Made by a program: the position numbers and the translations under genes. 64,000 nt of DNA from positions 8,311,806 through 8,375,805 of the forward strand of contig CM043954.1 in NCBI GenBank assembly GCA_014529385.2. The letters run 5' to 3'. This DNA is from Adiantum capillus-veneris (lineage: Eukaryota > Streptophyta > Polypodiopsida > Polypodiales > Pteridaceae). Below the pieces are notes generated by a model. The model saw only the letters and a list, made by a program, of their open reading frames with translations. It searched no databases and was not told the origin of the DNA. Shown one piece after another: positions 31,705-43,166 of this stretch (position 1 is the first letter of the stretch; each line of letters opens with the position of its first letter).

Positions 31705-32410
31705 TGTGAACAACCCTAAGCAGATGATCGCACATGCAATGGGGTTTATGGCCAACTCTTGCGTTCATCCACGATGCTCACTTTGAAGCTTCCCTTCCAC
31801 ACTGAAAATAGTGCTTATGGTGTGGCTTGAGCCCGCAACCTATGAATCAATAACCCACTTTATATCACTTGCCCCACGTGGGCATCTTTGTGAGAGGTAC
31901 TCCAAAAATGCGCTATCTGTTTTCAGCTTTGTAGAAAGGTAGCCACACACATGCCTAAACTTAGTAGGAGATTAAAGAAGGCTAATCAAGGCCAATTGTA
32001 GAGGTTAAGGATTCATCGGAATCATGTGTAGAGGGCTTTGAGCACATGTAATGAGCCAACCTAAATACACTAATCTACACCCTAATGTGGGTAGCACACA
32101 TGTGTACATATCCCATCAAAAGGAGTTATTAGTGAGGGTGAAATGAGAAATGCAACCAATATGCAAATGCCAAAGAAATTGCGGAGAAAGATGCCATGTG
32201 ATCCAACATACGGATTTCTACTAGATTAAGGCTAGCTAATTAAGAGGATTAATCCCCTTCAAGGTTTGATACCACCTGTAGATATTAGGGAAGCTTAGAG
32301 AGTGTTTCCACATGCTAGCAGATGATTCCTGCCACCTAGGCCTCTAGTAGATTAGAGATGATACATACCAAGACATAGGCTAAATCCCACAAACCCCAAC
32401 AAGAGACTCT
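31705..32410. other. No recognisable gene
   Basis: Spacer between the tandem duplication and the next Gag-like segment of element G. Confidence 0.5.
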
Positions 32411-33400
32411 ATATTAGGTGAAGATCCTCAAAGATGACCCTAGTTATATGTACCAATATCCACTTCTAGGGGCAATGGTAAAGTACATGGATGTACTGAT
32501 AGATGAGGTGAACAATGAGCATAGGGACCTAGTGTTGGTTGATAACTACTCTGAAGCATCTGACCCAAGTTACTTCCTTGGGGATTACACTGATTCAAGT
32601 ATCTTCTACCAAGGATATTGTAGTGATGTACCTCAACCTTTGATGCTTATGAACCCTCACATGCCTCGTCCCAAGCTAATGAGACAACCACCACAAGAAG
32701 GGGTGCTTGTTTCACATGTGGAAATCAATAGATAAAAGATTGTCCCTTTGACAAGGAATGTGACTAGTGGCTTGGAAATGTTGTGTTAAATTCCATATCA
32801 CTCATTTAAGCCACGTGTGCTATAACAAAATCAAGGAAGAGAATTCCCCCAAGACTCTGAATTAGTCCAAGTGCTCCCTTGTCCCTCTACTTATAAGACC
32901 AAAGATATAGATTCATTAAAATTAGTACCTCGAGCTCAATCAAGAACTCACATGGATCTAGAAGGCGAGGATAGGACTCCTCCACAAGAGACAACGACCT
33001 CAACTTCTTCTAAGAAGAAAAGAGCGAACATCCCAAAAAGGGTGCAAGGCCGAATCTAGATGTTCTCAACAAACTGCCCTACAAGAAACTTGAAATCTTA
33101 CAACATCCCAAGAGAAAGGAGAAACCAAACATGAGCTAGTAGAAAATATTTCGTATATTTTGGCTTCTCTTTGGCTAGACCAGTAATAATTGATAAGGTC
33201 AATTAAGCCTGCTTGATGCAATCAATCTTTCCATGGTTGTGAGAATAGTCCTTACTAAGGATCTACTCAAAAAGCTCAAGGCACGCCTAAAGAGGCTATT
33301 AGTTTTATAATTAATCAAAAGTTATCCAAATTGACACAATCCACTTTGAATCCTTAGCCTTGGAGGCACTTTAAAAAGCACTGGTTTATTAGAACACCTT

Positions 33401-36189
33401 AGATATGACCTCCAAACAAAGGGAGTCCATTAGAATGATTCATTATGATATACGAGTGTCCACTGATAGCTTTTTCTTTATGCTTGGTAGTTTTTTCATA
33501 TAGCTTACAGATTGTTATGATCATACACTACTGCAACACCATAAGTTGTAGCATTATCATGAACTTGCGCTTCAAAATAATAGTCAAGAGTATTCATAGA
33601 CAGAAATTTAAATTGGTCCTTTCACATAGTCTCTGGTCTTTATCCATTAACCTTTCCCCATCTAATTTTCCATTTCTTCATTGTTCCTCCCTTTCTTTCA
33701 TTTTCATCCTTGCAAATCGGTACTAGGCTTGAGTATCAACTCTTTGCAATCTACAATAACAATATCATAGTCTAAACACTTTAGTCTTGTTACTAGAACT
33801 ATCGATTACAGTCTAAAATTATTCAAACATTGATTTGAATGGCCAGCACTTAGTAATGTGACACCCTTAGTGTATCACTAGTTGGTTCTTCAAATTTGTC
33901 ACCAAACTTATGCTTGAACCACCATCTCAATTGCGAAAGTAAGTGTATTATCACAACTAAAACATGACCATGTTGATGATTGCAAATGAACTTTCTATAC
34001 ACTGCTATAAGTTCTAATTCCTTGAACTGCATCTAATTCATTTGTAGCAAAATATTGAAATGATTTTAGACCTTCAATATTCTATAGTAGGTAATGTACT
34101 TAGAAAAAATTTCCATAAGTTAAACAACCAAGTAGAAAAATGTTGTGTATTTTACCTTTGCTTTTTCCAAGTATAATTTTTTTTGAATTTCTTGATCTAG
34201 TTCCACAAAGTACATGTAGAGATCATTGAAGTCAATTTAAATGATTAGAAATCACCCTAGAGAAAAATAAAAGGATCTTTTCCACCAAGATCCTAATCCA
34301 AAATTTGGTGGTCATCATCATTGTCTAATGTAGCGAGTGCAATTGGTTGACTAGCTATGACCTTTAGATTAACATCTAAGAATGAGATGTACGTTGAACC
34401 TCGTTAGGCAATCATCAAATATTGATGCATCACATTTTCACATACACGAGTAAGCAACACCACTTTCAGATTCCTTCATGGTTGCAAATCATGATTAAAT
34501 GTAAGGGTTTTTTGAATCGTAGATCTTGGATCACCATTGTGGTAATTGAGTGATAAGATTTTTGAATTGATCACCTCCAATGCCTTCCTTCTAGAGAGTG
34601 GACTAAAAAATCATCCATGTTGACATCTCTATATTTAAACATTCTACACTCAATCATGCTAATAATTGTAGCACAATTTTCTTTAGTAATTGTCTTAACA
34701 ATCTCATAATTAGCATGATGTATGATTGATTGTCTATCTTCTAAACACCAATTCATTGTAGATGTTTATTGATGCAAAATTTGATGAATATATTACGATA
34801 AACAAATCTAGAACTCCTGAAAACCTTGAGAACTACTCTTCAAACATTGAAATTTAAGTTTCAAGCAAAAAATCATAATGATTTTACATTTTTCTTGATT
34901 GCAGATATTTTTTGTGTGCGGGCTGCGCAAAGTTGCAGGAGGCCTAAAACGCCTATTTTGTGAAGAAGAAGAAATCAGGAGATTAAAAAAAAAGATAAGA
35001 TACATAGAGACTGTAACTTCAAAGCATGTAAAATACTCAAACTGAATGATATATATAAAGAGGGAACTCGGGCGGTTTATATAGAGTAGCTTCTTTTGAC
35101 AAATTTATGGTGTTATCCATAATATATCCTTAATTAAAAGAAATAAATTACAAACAATGAAAATATTTATTATCGTGACTAGTAAATCCAGTGACTAGTA
35201 AATATTTATTATCGTGACTAGTAAATCCAGTGGCGAGGTTGAGACACCGTCAACGAGAATATTGCATATCTGATGATAATAAAGTACTAGTCTCCTCCGC
35301 AGTATTATTAATGTACCTCCTGGTATAAAATCCTTAGTAAAGAGCTTCATTTCCAAACATAAAAATTGGTTGTTCATCATAATGTCTTGTATAAAAGAAC
35401 ACATAGGCCATCATGAAGATGAGTATCCAGCCAACCCAATCATAATTTAGACCTAGTACAAAACATTCTACAATAAACATATTTACATCATGCAAATATT
35501 ATGGTGATGAATCTGATAGCTCGCACAATATCTCGGAGTCCTTACCAAAACACCTAGTTGCTAGTTGTCTCCAAGTCATTTGTTATCTATTAACATTGCT
35601 AGATTTGGTAAAACTTCAACATCTTTCAAAGCTCATTGAGATGGCTTAAAGGATAGAAAGGAATCAAAAGAATCAAGCTTGTTTTTTTACATTTTTACAT
35701 TTAGTGTGGGTCGTTTAGAGATGCAGATTTCCACTTGCGAGCATACTTGTGCATAGTTTATTGTATTTTTGGTTGGCCAAAACTCAAACCAAATAAAAAC
35801 TAGCATGGCGCTTCTTGCAAATCCAAAGAAATTGGCATTCATGAAGCTATCTTCAATCCAACTCTATTCATGAGAGCCAAAAATGTACCTTGTCCTCGCC
35901 CGCCCACTTGAACATCATCTTCAAGAATTGGTTTTGCCACTTTTGAGGCTCATCAGTGTCATGGTTTGCTCTCCTAGCACATCCGCCATTTTGATTGGAA
36001 TATTTCCATTGAAGTCACCAAAGCTTTGTTAGTGTATTGAGCAATAGAGCCAACCATACAACTTGTGATCTGGCATTACTTCAACGCCATAAGTTGTTGC
36101 GCTATCATAAACTACCAAGCTCAGCAGAAGGAGCTACATATATTTAAAGCATTGGTTCTTTCAGACTTAGCCTTCGTCCTTTGTTCATT
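33401..36189. other. Spacer with a diverged repeat pair; no gene seen
   Basis: Text around 33520-33680 (CCATAAGTTGTAGC, ATCATGAACT, CCTTTCACATAGTC) has a diverged counterpart at about 36075-36200 (CCATAAGTTGTTGC, ATCATAAACT, TTTCAGACTTAG). Both may be copia-derived. A direct duplication of about 39 bases lies at 35163-35235. The remaining minus and plus frames were not recognised. Confidence 0.5.
35163..35235. repeat. Short tandem duplication
   Basis: The text ATATTTATTATCGTGACTAG followed by TAAATCCAGTG occurs twice with a period of about 39 bases. Confidence 0.85.
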
Positions 36190-36525
36190 CAATTGTCCAT
36201 CTCTCCAAGAAGCATTCATAACTATTCTTGAATGTGTCGAGCTTAGATGCCTTATTCTGATTTGAGTGTTGGACAACAAACTCCCGCCACTATTTTCACA
36301 TATGATCAAAGTGCATTTGGTAAGTGCACAAAACGTAGTGTTCCATGCTTGCACAAAGCGCATAGATGTGTCTTACCACTTTGCCAGCGAGAGGCTCTCA
36401 CTGAGGGAGATCGGCTTGAGCTATATCTCGACAAACGACAACCTCACCAAAGTATTCATAAAGCAGTTACCTCTCCTAAGAAATTTGGGCTTGCTACTTT
36501 TTTGGGATCGATTTTCTAAGTACAT
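36190..36525 (+). pseudogene. Copia RNase H remnant
   Basis: The end of a copia RNase H is spread over two plus frames. CVELRCLI and SVGQQTPAT are followed by VVFHACTKRIDVSYHF, SERLSLREIGLSYISTNDNL and KKFGLATFLG. It resembles the copy at 17600-17950 but is a separate fragment. No LTR was identified beside it. Confidence 0.82.
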
Positions 36526-38051
36526 GGAGCTTTGGGGGTTGTATGTGAAGACACTTAGGACCACCAAGGCACTGTTTTCCCTCACCAGGTGTCCTTTGCC
36601 CATGTCCTCCTTGGCATATGGTATTTTTCATTAGCCAAAAAAATCTCAATATTTATCCACCAATACAATCCAACAAAATAATCATTGGCTTGTCCCTTGA
36701 GCTAACCACTAAATTAAGGGAAAACAAAAGCTAATTATGCATCCAGGCATCATTTAAGTCTCATTCTTCAGCCCCCATCTAGCTACTTCACCATATTCTC
36801 CCAAAAGAATTCCTCACAAAAGTAATAATCATTTGCCCGTATGAGTAGTTCTTATGTTTTCTACCATTTGAATTACCCATGTCCCCTGTAATTGAGTGGT
36901 TTGAAATACCAAAATTGATAAGAACACTCTCGAATTCTCCTCTGCTATCACTCGAAGCAACTTGATCTTAGTAAAGGGGGGAAATCCTAAATAAGGCATA
37001 CTTAGGAGGAAAGATAAATCTCCTTGAACCTCTTTTTTATAAGGTCTAAAGGATCTACTCTCACATGGGAGTCTACTCACATTGAGCATGATTCGCAAAA
37101 CTCTGCTTCCCCTAGATTTGGCCCCTCCTAGGTAACAAAAATCAGGGCTGTGTCAATAAGGAACCAATAAAAGTGTGCACAAACTTTACACACCCAAGTT
37201 ACTTTTTCCTTCCATTCAGTCTGTAGTCTCAAGAAAACAAGCTCTGAGATGTCATCTTACGCTTCACGCCAATTCTGACGTCTCATTGAATGCATACACC
37301 CTCTGAGATATCAGGTAAACACCCATGCCACTGCTGAGATCTCATTGCAAACATACACTCTTTCACCTTAAGAAACATGACAAGAAACGCAGAAGACAAA
37401 GTTTTTGCATGGAAAAACTTGCGGAACATAATTCTTCATTGCCTCAGTTAATACAAGCCATCTGTACCTTCTCATAGACTATTAAAATACACAGTCTTGT
37501 AAAGTTCTGTATCCAACTAGTCAGTTCATGTAGTCGCCCCAGTGAAAAATGAGCGAAACCCTCATGGAAACTATTGTGGGCAAACACTTAACCAGAGTCA
37601 AGAATAAATAATCAATTGAGTTAGTGTACTACTACAATCCTAGCTTGCAAAACCACAGATAGAAACCTATGGAAAGTTCTAAATGACAAGTGCCACGAAA
37701 GCTTTGTTATATCACAACATGGTGCAGAGCAGACATTAACTAGTTGGGAAAAAATAGTGTACAAGTGCACCATGTATACTATACTGCACCCCCGGAGCCA
37801 AGCTGATAAGTCTCGCCTCCAATATTCTAGCAAGCCTTTGCACTGTAGTGTGCTAGACACATGCACAATCAAATGCCTAAAACCACTGAGTTGACACTGC
37901 GAACACAAGGAAGCAGAAGCCGTTCCCTTCTTACTCTAGAGCCCATCGTTCATCTCTTGTATTCCAGCTAACAAAAGGCTTTGTTGGAGAGCTCAAATGC
38001 ACCTTCAATATTTCCACAATCACAGCTCGTTCATCCTGCTGCATTCATTCG
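36526..38051. other. No gene seen; includes the downstream flank of the URT1-like gene
   Basis: The right end should hold the 3' untranslated region of the minus-strand gene that ends at 38052. No polyadenylation signal was assigned. Other frames (36829-37098, 37621-37908) have no recognised content. Confidence 0.5.
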
Positions 38052-39473
38052 CTATGCAGCCTGAGCCTTCTGTCGGATATAGGGTTCAAACAGTGCAATA
38101 CACGGGTTTGCATCCTGACGCATTATTCTTGCAGCCCTCTGAAATTCATCTCGTAGGACCCGAATGCTGTGTTTATCAACCACACGCCCTAGGTCATGCG
38201 ATACCTCAAATGGATCTTCAATGCATATTAGGTGGCGTTCATTGCCGATTCGACGGGTCCACTCCTTTTCAAGTTTACTGAAACACGAGAGCTGCTGGTC
38301 AGGAGGAGAGAAAAAAAGGCCTGCTGCTCTATGAGGATCTTTGAAAATCTCAACACTTACGTAAGAAACTTGCCAGTGCGAATCGAGATTACTGTGCGAG
38401 TGTAATCATGCCTGAAAGCCCAGTAATCAAAAAATGAAGTCACTAAATCTGCCAAAGTTTCTTTGTTCTTCTGGCCAAAGCCTTTCAGCTTGTCAACCCT
38501 ATCAAAGTACGCACATTTTATGTCACCAACAGTAACCCTGTAAGTAGACTCCATTTCCTGCGACATAAAAAAAACAAAGACCACAATTAGCAAACTATCT
38601 TGAATATGTTGCTTCCCTCTAGGGATCCAAAATCCTACACGTAAACCAAGAAAAACCGTATCAGCACATCAAGAGATTGCTTAATGAAAATTAAAAAATT
38701 CAGTGTGTACACGAGATTGACTGCATTAGCACATGCAAGAAGGTGAAGTAGGCTAGCTTTAGTTCATCAACTGTTTCTTGATGAGCTATTTGTATGTACT
38801 CATGCATTGCACAAGAGCATGTTATATACACATTTTTTGCAAACTCCAATTTTGAGTGGTCATGAATACCCAACTCTGAAGAGGTTGAAGGCATCCAAGT
38901 AGCAGCAACTGAGCCTAGACCCTCTCTCTCTCCGACAGAAATTGAACCCTGATTTGCTCCTCAATGCATGGTGCTCCATTACTTGACATATGTATTTAAC
39001 AAAACCACTTGGATATTGAGATATATAAACACTGATCATGTAGTTCATCTCACCAACAGCATCTTATCACATTATTGTCTCTACTGCTTTTGTGGCCAAG
39101 CTATACTACATATACTATTATTCCTTAAAAAATTCACTTGATGTGATTGGTTTGGTGCATTACCAGTCAACGGCTCCTTTAATGGCACACCTTTCTACTT
39201 CCAAGTTTCCAGCTAAAGTTATTGTGCAGTGTATCATCTCTAAGGTCACCTCTGCTCATGGAACGCGACTACCCAGAACTTGATAGACGGCATGCACAAA
39301 GAAACAGACATCCAATGACTCACTCTGATTTTTCCACAGTGCACAAGTTACAACAACAAAGAATCACAATGCAAGAAGGATCAAGGGGCAATCTGGTGCA
39401 AGCTAAGTTGACACACAACTTAGTTCCTTCACAAGAGTACCTGAAGACATGGAAGTACTGGAGGCTTTCGCTG
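38052..39473 (-). CDS. URT1/HESO1-like terminal uridylyltransferase, last three exons
   Basis: Three minus-strand exons join in phase: 39441-39473 ([11 protein letters not shown]), 38361-38557 and 38277-38052 (TAG stop). Introns of 883 and 83 bp have GT...AG ends; the short one starts GTAAGTG and ends GTTTCAG. The encoded part is the PAP-associated domain of non-canonical nucleotidyltransferases. [21 protein letters not shown] and [20 protein letters not shown] are characteristic, and the end matches FEPYI. In plants URT1 and HESO1 add uridines to the 3' ends of deadenylated mRNAs or unmethylated small RNAs. The catalytic domain exons were not found within several kb upstream, where repeats begin, so the gene is either very long-introned or a truncated copy. 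The intact splice sites favour recent or ongoing function. Confidence 0.85.
38278..38360 (-). other. Intron of URT1-like gene (83 bp)
   Basis: Donor TTAC/GTAAGTG and acceptor TTTCAG/TAAACTT. Removing it keeps the frame and rebuilds the conserved passage from RTGKFL into [10 protein letters not shown]. Confidence 0.88.
38558..39440 (-). other. Intron of URT1-like gene (883 bp)
   Basis: Donor CTTCAG/GTACTC and acceptor GTCGCAG/GAAATGG, both phase 0. No gene or complete element was recognised inside; short frames here are chance. Confidence 0.8.
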
Positions 39474-39907
39474 CTGCAGGAAATGTATACACATCAGCAC
39501 ATAACTGTAAAACAAAACAATCGTCAACAAAAAAATAATATAATCATATCATTGCACAAACTGATATTAAAACCAAGACAACGAATTCTCTTGACAATTA
39601 CAGCTGCATTTGGGAGAACCCAAGTTCAACAGTTTCCTGTAAAGCTTGAGCATGCGTCCATCAGCTAGACCTTACAACACAAAGTATTAAGCAAACCTAG
39701 TATCTCATCCTCCACCGGAGAGTGCATCTACTAGTTTCTTTTTCCCTTAATGACAACAATCCGAACAATGAAGCGAAATCGGGCCACTCAATTATTTCTC
39801 TGGAATCTTTATTTGCTGTAAAAAATATTGCATATTCTGCATGAAGCGAATGTAGCCATTGCCCATAGCAAGTCATAGATGTAGACAGCAAGCTTATGTG
39901 TACTGAA

Positions 39908-40376
39908 TAGTGTGACATGAAACGTTCCGCGGTTTCGTGCGTTTCAAGGTTTCGAACGTTTTTGAAACGCTTCGTTTCAGAGCTCAAAGAAAGCGAAACA
40001 CAGGTTTCGTTTTTACATGTATGTACCTAAAATTATACATTGAGCATACATTCAAATTCACCTATCAAGACATGTGAAATACCAAAATCTAGATGTGAGA
40101 CTTGAGTCACGAGTGAACAAGGTAAGTCGACAAACAATTGCAGCAACGTACAGGTAAAGACGAGGGGGCCACGCTAACCCGTATGGTTCAGAGAAAGAAA
40201 GAAATTATTCGATGTGCGTGAGGGTAAAAAACTCTATCGATTTTTTGAGGTGGCTTTTGTACATGGCTTAAAAATCCCCAAACGGGTGGTTTGAGGTCAA
40301 CTAGTCAAAAGGGGGGCCAAAAAAAAAATCAGCTCGTTTCACGCGTTTCATAGAAACGTTTCGCCATTTCGCCCTA
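39908..40376. mobile_element. MITE-like element with GAAACG/CGTTTC subterminal repeats
   Basis: The left end holds a dense set of GAAACG/CGTTTC and GGTTTCG words (39918-40010), and the right end another set in inverted order (40335-40372). The outer ends, TAGTGTGACATGAAACG and the complement of the right end, TAGGGCGAAATGG then CGAAACG, are loosely alike, as in hAT-type elements. No protein is encoded and no 8-bp duplication was found. The middle is non-coding. Confidence 0.45.
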
Positions 40377-41323
40377 ACAAGCTGGATGTGTAACAAATAA
40401 TGACCTGGCATTATTGTACTAGATCAAAGCAGAGTAGAGTCAAATGAAGCCAAAGCCAAAGCTGGAGAAGCTGTCTGCACGGCCTGCCTGTCAGGTGCAG
40501 CGGAATTGAAATGGTGAGAAGATCTAGATTTTCTTCTTTCCTTGCTAGAATGTGTGCTACTCAGCACGAATGATAGTTCCTTTTATTCCCTTGTAGAGAG
40601 AGGCAGAGATGTGGAGAGAGAGAGAGAGAGAGACCCCATGGGGTCCCAACCCACCCTCTCAAGGGGCCCCCACACCATTGCCGATGTGGTATTTGCTTTT
40701 GATTATGTACACACATACAATACCTCGAGTGCATGACTCTACAAACTCGAACGGGAATGTCACCGCAATAACTCTTCAAAATGAAGCACCTCCCGGGCTG
40801 ATTATGCACCTTTGGATCTGTATGGATGAGGGATTGTTGATGGCCACCAAAGGGTAGACCTAGGGGCTGATTTGCGCTCCAGATGTGAGAGGAAACAATG
40901 GCTGAAAACTGGCTGCAAAAACGCAGGTCTGGCTACAAAAATGCAACCAATCCGTCGCGCAAAGCAGGGCTGAAAATGCAGATGATGATGGAGCCGATGA
41001 TGAACAGCAATGGGACGATGCGGCAAGGGAATGGCTGAGAAGAGGCTCAATGGGCACCAGGCTACAACAGAGAGGCTAGCGTTAGCAAATCCGGGCCGGT
41101 TCCAACGAGGGGAAGGACTGAGATCTGAAAATGCTGGGCTGATCTGTCGCCAAATGGTAACACTGGGCTGATCTGCTGCATGGGAGCAAAAACTATAACG
41201 GGAGGACACCACAGCCGACGGAAAAGAACAGACTGAACCGACTTTTAAGCACTTCAAGCAATTGAACTGAAAGAGATGCACGACACACGAGACGCAGAGT
41301 GGAGTTCCACCCCTAGAGAGCAC
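40377..41323. other. Spacer with (GA)n run; no convincing gene
   Basis: A GA microsatellite lies near 40613-40633. A 176-codon minus frame (40802-41332) shows no recognisable domain, is rich in Pro/Ser/His, and ends inside LTR-like sequence, so it is probably fortuitous. Confidence 0.5.
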
Positions 41324-42790
41324 TGGCCCCAAACCCTCGCGCCCCTTTTGGTATTTCTTTATATTGCTTCAACTCACTACAACCCAAATACTCCATCCTC
41401 TACACTTCCACGCGGAAACGTGCCAAAGAATGAGCCCATGGCACATACTTAAAGGCCCTTGGCCTTGAAAAGCAGTTTACAATAAAAAGCTTTAAACTCA
41501 AAACCATCTTGCCCAAAAGCTCATGGCCTAAAAGCTGCCAATGTAAAGCAGGGGAATCCGTACGCTGCCATGTGGCAATGTTGTCAATGCAATTTGAGGA
41601 AATCCATACAGTGCCACATGGCATGTCAGTGCAAACGCGGAAAGTCCGTACAACTGTTGCCACATCATCATTTTGGTGCACCGGTCTTCAGTATCGGTCC
41701 TGCTTTATTTTAATTATCTTTGAGTCACTTGGGCCTCATCGGACAAGGCCCCATTAGTTGGTTACACTTTATTATTGTTTAATCCACTCGACGAGGAACT
41801 ATGTAACAGACTTAAACACCAAGTCGAGAATCTAGCACGATACACGAGAGAATCACTTAAAATACTTCACACTTTAATCACACTTTAATCGAGTCAACAC
41901 GGCTCGACGTAGTTCCGTGCCCAAAGAGATTGGCCCCAAAGACTAGCGCCCCTTTCGGCATTTATTTTTAAATTAATGCTTGAGCAAAGTTAAAATGCCC
42001 ACGGTCCTCTCTACTCAAAAGCTCATCAACAATTTGAGCCAAAGAGTGGCCCTGGGGTCTTATTTGAAGGCCCTGACGGCTCTCAAAAGCAATTACATGA
42101 AAAGCTTCAACTCAAAAGCACTTGGCCCCCAAAAGCTAGAGGCTAGGGCTGCCAGTGCTAAAAGCGGAAATCCGTAGAGCGCCGCAAAACGCGAAAGTCC
42201 GCACGGTCTGCCACGACACCACTCAGCGCGATTTGCAATGGGTTCGTACAGCCTGCCACATCAACTTCTTCTGCGAAATTCTCTCTCTCTTTAATTCCCT
42301 AGTGTCCCTAGGACCCGATCGGACGGGATCTACGAGTTGGAACACCTTATAACTTTTGCTCCTATCAGTTGGGCATGGCACGTCATAATTAAGTTCAGTA
42401 GACATTGACTCTTAAGTACCAACGCACTATACGACACAAATCAAGTACTTGCACAAAGACGACTCAGTCAATGCACATTCAGATCATATCCAAATCAAAT
42501 CACATAAAATTCTATCCAAATCTAAGACCATGATTCCTGGCAACGTATTTAGCAATCGCACGTAGATCCACAACGGACCTCACTGATGTCGGATTAACTA
42601 ATTCTTACTACAACCATGTTTATAGAATCTCAAGACCGAAATGCTGCAATCATTTCCTGAATCATTCCATCTTTCAATCCTGCACTCAAACAAAATCACA
42701 TGAGAGAGTACATATGAATCAAATTCATTTTGGGAATTCCCATTTCTAATTTCCTTATTCATAAAGTCATACAGCAAAATATTGTCAGCA
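41324..42790. repeat. Two diverged LTR-like units next to the hAT element
   Basis: Near 41326 and 41930 there are two versions of TGGCCCCAAAGACTAGCGCC then CCTTT. A third version, TGTTGGTCCCAAAGACTGGC, begins the LTR at 53646. After each, loosely similar text runs for 400-500 bases (AAAGCTCATGGCC, GCTGCCA, GGAAATCCGTA, GGTCTGCCAC). The second unit probably continues across the hAT element to 46528, where a polypurine tract of chromovirus F lies, so it is probably the 3' LTR of F. The first is a related copy. Confidence 0.5.
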
Positions 42791-42809
42791 CATCAATACT
42801 GGGTTGTAC

Positions 42810-42895
42810 CAACACGTACGTGTGGAACCGTACTGTACGGTACGTCCGTACTGATCCGTACAGTACGCGTACGGATCGTACAATACGGTGCTTTT
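42810..42895. repeat. Left subterminal GTAC-rich motif cluster of hAT
   Basis: In about 85 bases the words ACGTAC, CCGTAC, GTACGG and their overlaps occur around ten times, several as palindromes (ACGTACGT, CCGTACTG and so on). A matching cluster lies at 46358-46442. Such clusters bind transposase in known hAT elements. Confidence 0.85.
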
Positions 42896-43024
42896 TTTAT
42901 TAAAAAAAAATTAAAGCCCTTTTAGGCTATCTGGATATCGTTTTGCGTTACTTTTTCGCTGCCCACTGGCGCTGCAAAGCGTTACATAGAAAAGGCTTTT
43001 GCACTGTGCAGAACCAGGTACCTA

Positions 43025-43082
43025 CCCCCCCCCCCCCCCCCCCCAACCCTCTCTCTCCCCTCTCTCTCTCTCTCTCTCTCGA
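43025..43082. repeat. C20 run followed by (CT)n
   Basis: Twenty C bases (43025-43044) lead into CT-rich repeats up to about 43082, in the region between the hAT left end and the transposase start. Confidence 0.95.
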
Positions 43083-43166
43083 GTCTCTCTCTGCGAGAGA
43101 ATACACAAGTCTCGACTCTCACCTGTGACCTTATTATTTGCATGTTTTCAGCAGGCTGTTTTCATC

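Larger units (their letters stand above)
29288..33400 (+). pseudogene. Element G: decayed Ty3/gypsy Gag
   Basis: Plus-strand Gag text is scattered among stops. An acidic N-terminal stretch (29288-29405) continues in frame from the bases left of element C, showing that C inserted here. A Gag capsid remnant lies at about 30240-30420 (VQGFGLTLEVKAPAWF, EENIKMGIKNNTLHAYFEL). A Tyr/Gln-rich part is at 30690-30870, a further linker at 32418-32735, and a zinc-knuckle remnant follows at about 32700 (CFTCGNQ, then IKDC). A Lys-rich stretch lies at 32871-33059. No pol domain was recognised. Non-Gag repeats interrupt it at about 30950-32400. Confidence 0.65.

Noticed and set aside
40802-41332. 176-codon minus frame rich in Pro, Ser and His
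   Set aside because: It has no recognisable domain, runs into LTR-like sequence, and has simple-repeat composition.
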